Positions 14,196-15,533 of a stretch of DNA of 15,533 bases are shown piece by piece. The position numbers were made by a program, and so were the translations under genes. The stretch is from the NCBI GenBank assembly GCA_029779995.1, contig JAKOZM010000176.1, positions 1 to 15,533 on the forward strand. Reading direction: 5' to 3'. Position 1 is the stretch's first letter. Each line of letters begins with the position of its first letter. Source of the DNA: Actinomycetes bacterium (GTDB lineage: Bacteria; Actinomycetota; Actinomycetes; S36-B12; UBA10799). Under the pieces are notes generated by a model. The model was given only the letters and a program-made list of their open reading frames with translations, did not search any database and was not told the DNA's origin.

Positions 14196-15533
14196 GTGAG
14201 CGACTCGGACGTCCTCGTCGTCTTCGGAATCACAGGCGATCTGGCCAAACTCATGACGCTGAAGTCGTTGTACCTGCTCGATGCCGGCGGGCGGCTGAAC
14301 GTGCCCGTCGTCGGCGTGGCTGGCGACGATTGGAGCCTGGAGCACCTGCTCCGCCATGCCCGCAAGTGCATCGTGGATGCTGGCGTGGAGGTGGATGAGG
14401 CGGTCTTCAGTCGGTTCACGCAACGCTTGTCGTACGTCAGTGGTGACTTCGCTGATGCCGGCACCTACCAGAAGGTGAAGGACGCCATCGGAGCGGCGAG
14501 CGCTCCCATGTTCTACCTGGAGGTCCCGCCGTCGCTGTTCGCGATGGTCATCGAGGGTCTGCACGGTGCGGGGCTGACCGCTGGGTGCCGCGCAGTCATC
14601 GAGAAGCCCTTCGGCCACGACCTCGCGTCGGCTCGGGCGCTCAACGACACGCTGCACAAGTACCTGGCCGAGGACCAGATCTACCGGATCGACCATTTCC
14701 TGGGCAAGATGTCGGTCGAGGACATCCTGTACCTGCGGTTCGCCAACGTCATGCTGGACCCGATCTGGAACCGCAACTACGTGTCCAGTGTGCAGATCAC
14801 CATGGCCGAGGATCTCGATGTCGCCGACCGCGGTTCCTTCTACGACGCCAATGGCACGCTGCGAGACGTCGTTCAGAACCACTTGCTGCAGACCCTGGCG
14901 CTGGTGGCGATGGAAGCCCCGGCCGGTCATTCCCTCGAGGTCATCAACGACCGCAAGGTCGACGTATTCCGCGCGATGCCCGATGCCGATCCTGCGCACT
15001 GCGTCAGAGGGCAGTACGTCGGGTATCTCGACGTACCCGGCGTCAAGGTCCACTCCACGACCGAGACGTACATCGCGATGCGTCTGGAGATCGACAACTG
15101 GCGCTGGTCAGGAGTCCCGTTCTACCTACGGTCCGGCAAGTGTTTACCGGAGAAGGTCACTGAGATCCGGCTGCTGCTGCGCAAGGCGCCCACCCTGCTG
15201 TTCACGAAGGGCCAGAGCAAACTGGAGCCGAACCAGATCGTGCTGCGGATCGACCCGCAGGCGGGGGCCTCGATCAAACTGCATGCCCGCGACGCCGCAG
15301 ACGGGGGGGTGCGCCAGATCCACCTGGACATGGATTTTGCCGACGAGGGCGGTGCCGGGCCCACTCCCTACGAGGAGTTGCTGGCCGCGGCCATGCGCGG
15401 CAATCGGTCCGACTTCACTCGCCAGGACTGCGTGGAAGAGAGTTGGCGCATCGTGCAGCCGTTGCTCGACCACCCGCCGGCGGTACAGACCTACCAGCCG
15501 GGAAGCTGGGGCCCCGCTGGGGCGGATGCCTTG
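14196..15533 (+). CDS. zwf: glucose-6-phosphate dehydrogenase, Zwf1 type (3' end cut)
   Basis: The frame is open from GTG14196 to the window end: 446 codons with no stop. It should end within about 20-30 codons, as the family is about 460-510 residues. The enzyme oxidises glucose-6-phosphate to 6-phosphogluconolactone with NADP+ (or NAD+), feeding the pentose phosphate or Entner-Doudoroff pathway and supplying reducing power. The nucleotide motif is GITGDLAK (11-18), EKPFGHDL (136-143) and the active-site RIDHFLGK (164-171, His167). GITGDLA and the [11 protein letters not shown] stretch near 300 match mycobacterial Zwf1 more than the zwf2 of the opcA operon. A good ribosome binding site, AAGGGAG, precedes the GTG. 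No opcA or tal gene is visible nearby. Confidence 0.95.
   Translation, partial: MSDSDVLVVFGITGDLAKLMTLKSLYLLDAGGRLNVPVVGVAGDDWSLEHLLRHARKCIVDAGVEVDEAVFSRFTQRLSYVSGDFADAGTYQKVKDAIGAASAPMFYLEVPPSLFAMVIEGLHGAGLTAGCRAVIEKPFGHDLASARALNDTLHKYLAEDQIYRIDHFLGKMSVEDILYLRFANVMLDPIWNRNYVSSVQITMAEDLDVADRGSFYDANGTLRDVVQNHLLQTLALVAMEAPAGHSLEVINDRKVDVFRAMPDADPAHCVRGQYVGYLDVPGVKVHSTTETYIAMRLEIDNWRWSGVPFYLRSGKCLPEKVTEIRLLLRKAPTLLFTKGQSKLEPNQIVLRIDPQAGASIKLHARDAADGGVRQIHLDMDFADEGGAGPTPYEELLAAAMRGNRSDFTRQDCVEESWRIVQPLLDHPPAVQTYQPGSWGPAGADAL

Noticed and set aside
14139..15053. A 304-codon open frame on the minus strand
   Set aside because: It is antisense to zwf, which has clear catalytic motifs; the minus product shows no recognisable domain.

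Overview
The window is high-GC DNA (about two-thirds G+C by eye, third codon positions mostly G or C) from a member of the Actinomycetota. This rests on a WS/DGAT acyltransferase, a Zwf1-type glucose-6-phosphate dehydrogenase of the mycobacterial kind, frequent GTG starts, and several starts placed 6-7 nt behind a TAnnnT -10 box, as in leaderless actinobacterial mRNAs. I cannot name the genus. I see no rRNA, tRNA, insertion sequence, CRISPR array or phage gene. It looks like compact chromosomal core with some variable genes.

Layout. 41-1195 (+): Era/IRG-like GTPase with a DUF697-like hydrophobic tail, followed by a hairpin in the convergent gap. 1266-2894 (-): WS/DGAT acyltransferase with an unusual Lys/Ala/Pro tail. 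Divergent from it, 2986-5219 (+): an acyl-CoA dehydrogenase and an APH-like kinase, the two halves of the ACAD10/ACAD11 architecture as separate overlapping genes. 5388-6035 (-): TRIC/UPF0126 channel. 6099-8398 (+): a membrane-anchored coiled-coil protein, a Nudix-NYN fusion and a CDF metal exporter, tightly packed. 8353-9072 (-): a second APH-like kinase overlapping the CDF gene tail to tail. 9129-9791 (+) and 9792-10520 (-): two secreted proteins meeting stop to stop, the second a lytic transglycosylase. 10709-12369 (+): khtT-khtU, a K+/H+ antiporter with its RCK_C regulator. 12423-12533 (-): a 36-codon gene. 12661-13665 (+): a YpdA-like flavoprotein behind two TetR-type palindromes. 13666-14133 (-): a GNAT acetyltransferase. 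14196 to the end (+): zwf, cut by the window edge.

How the genes may work together. The acyltransferase and the ACAD/kinase pair share one divergent promoter region and both handle acyl-CoA: one stores acyl chains, the other probably processes hydroxylated acyl-CoA. TRIC, the CDF exporter and KhtTU are ion-homeostasis genes. The flavoprotein and zwf both concern NADPH redox. No intergenic gap exceeds 300 bp. The least explained part is 12423-12661: a small acidic peptide gene with a strong ribosome binding site, divergent from the flavoprotein gene, with paired operators between them.
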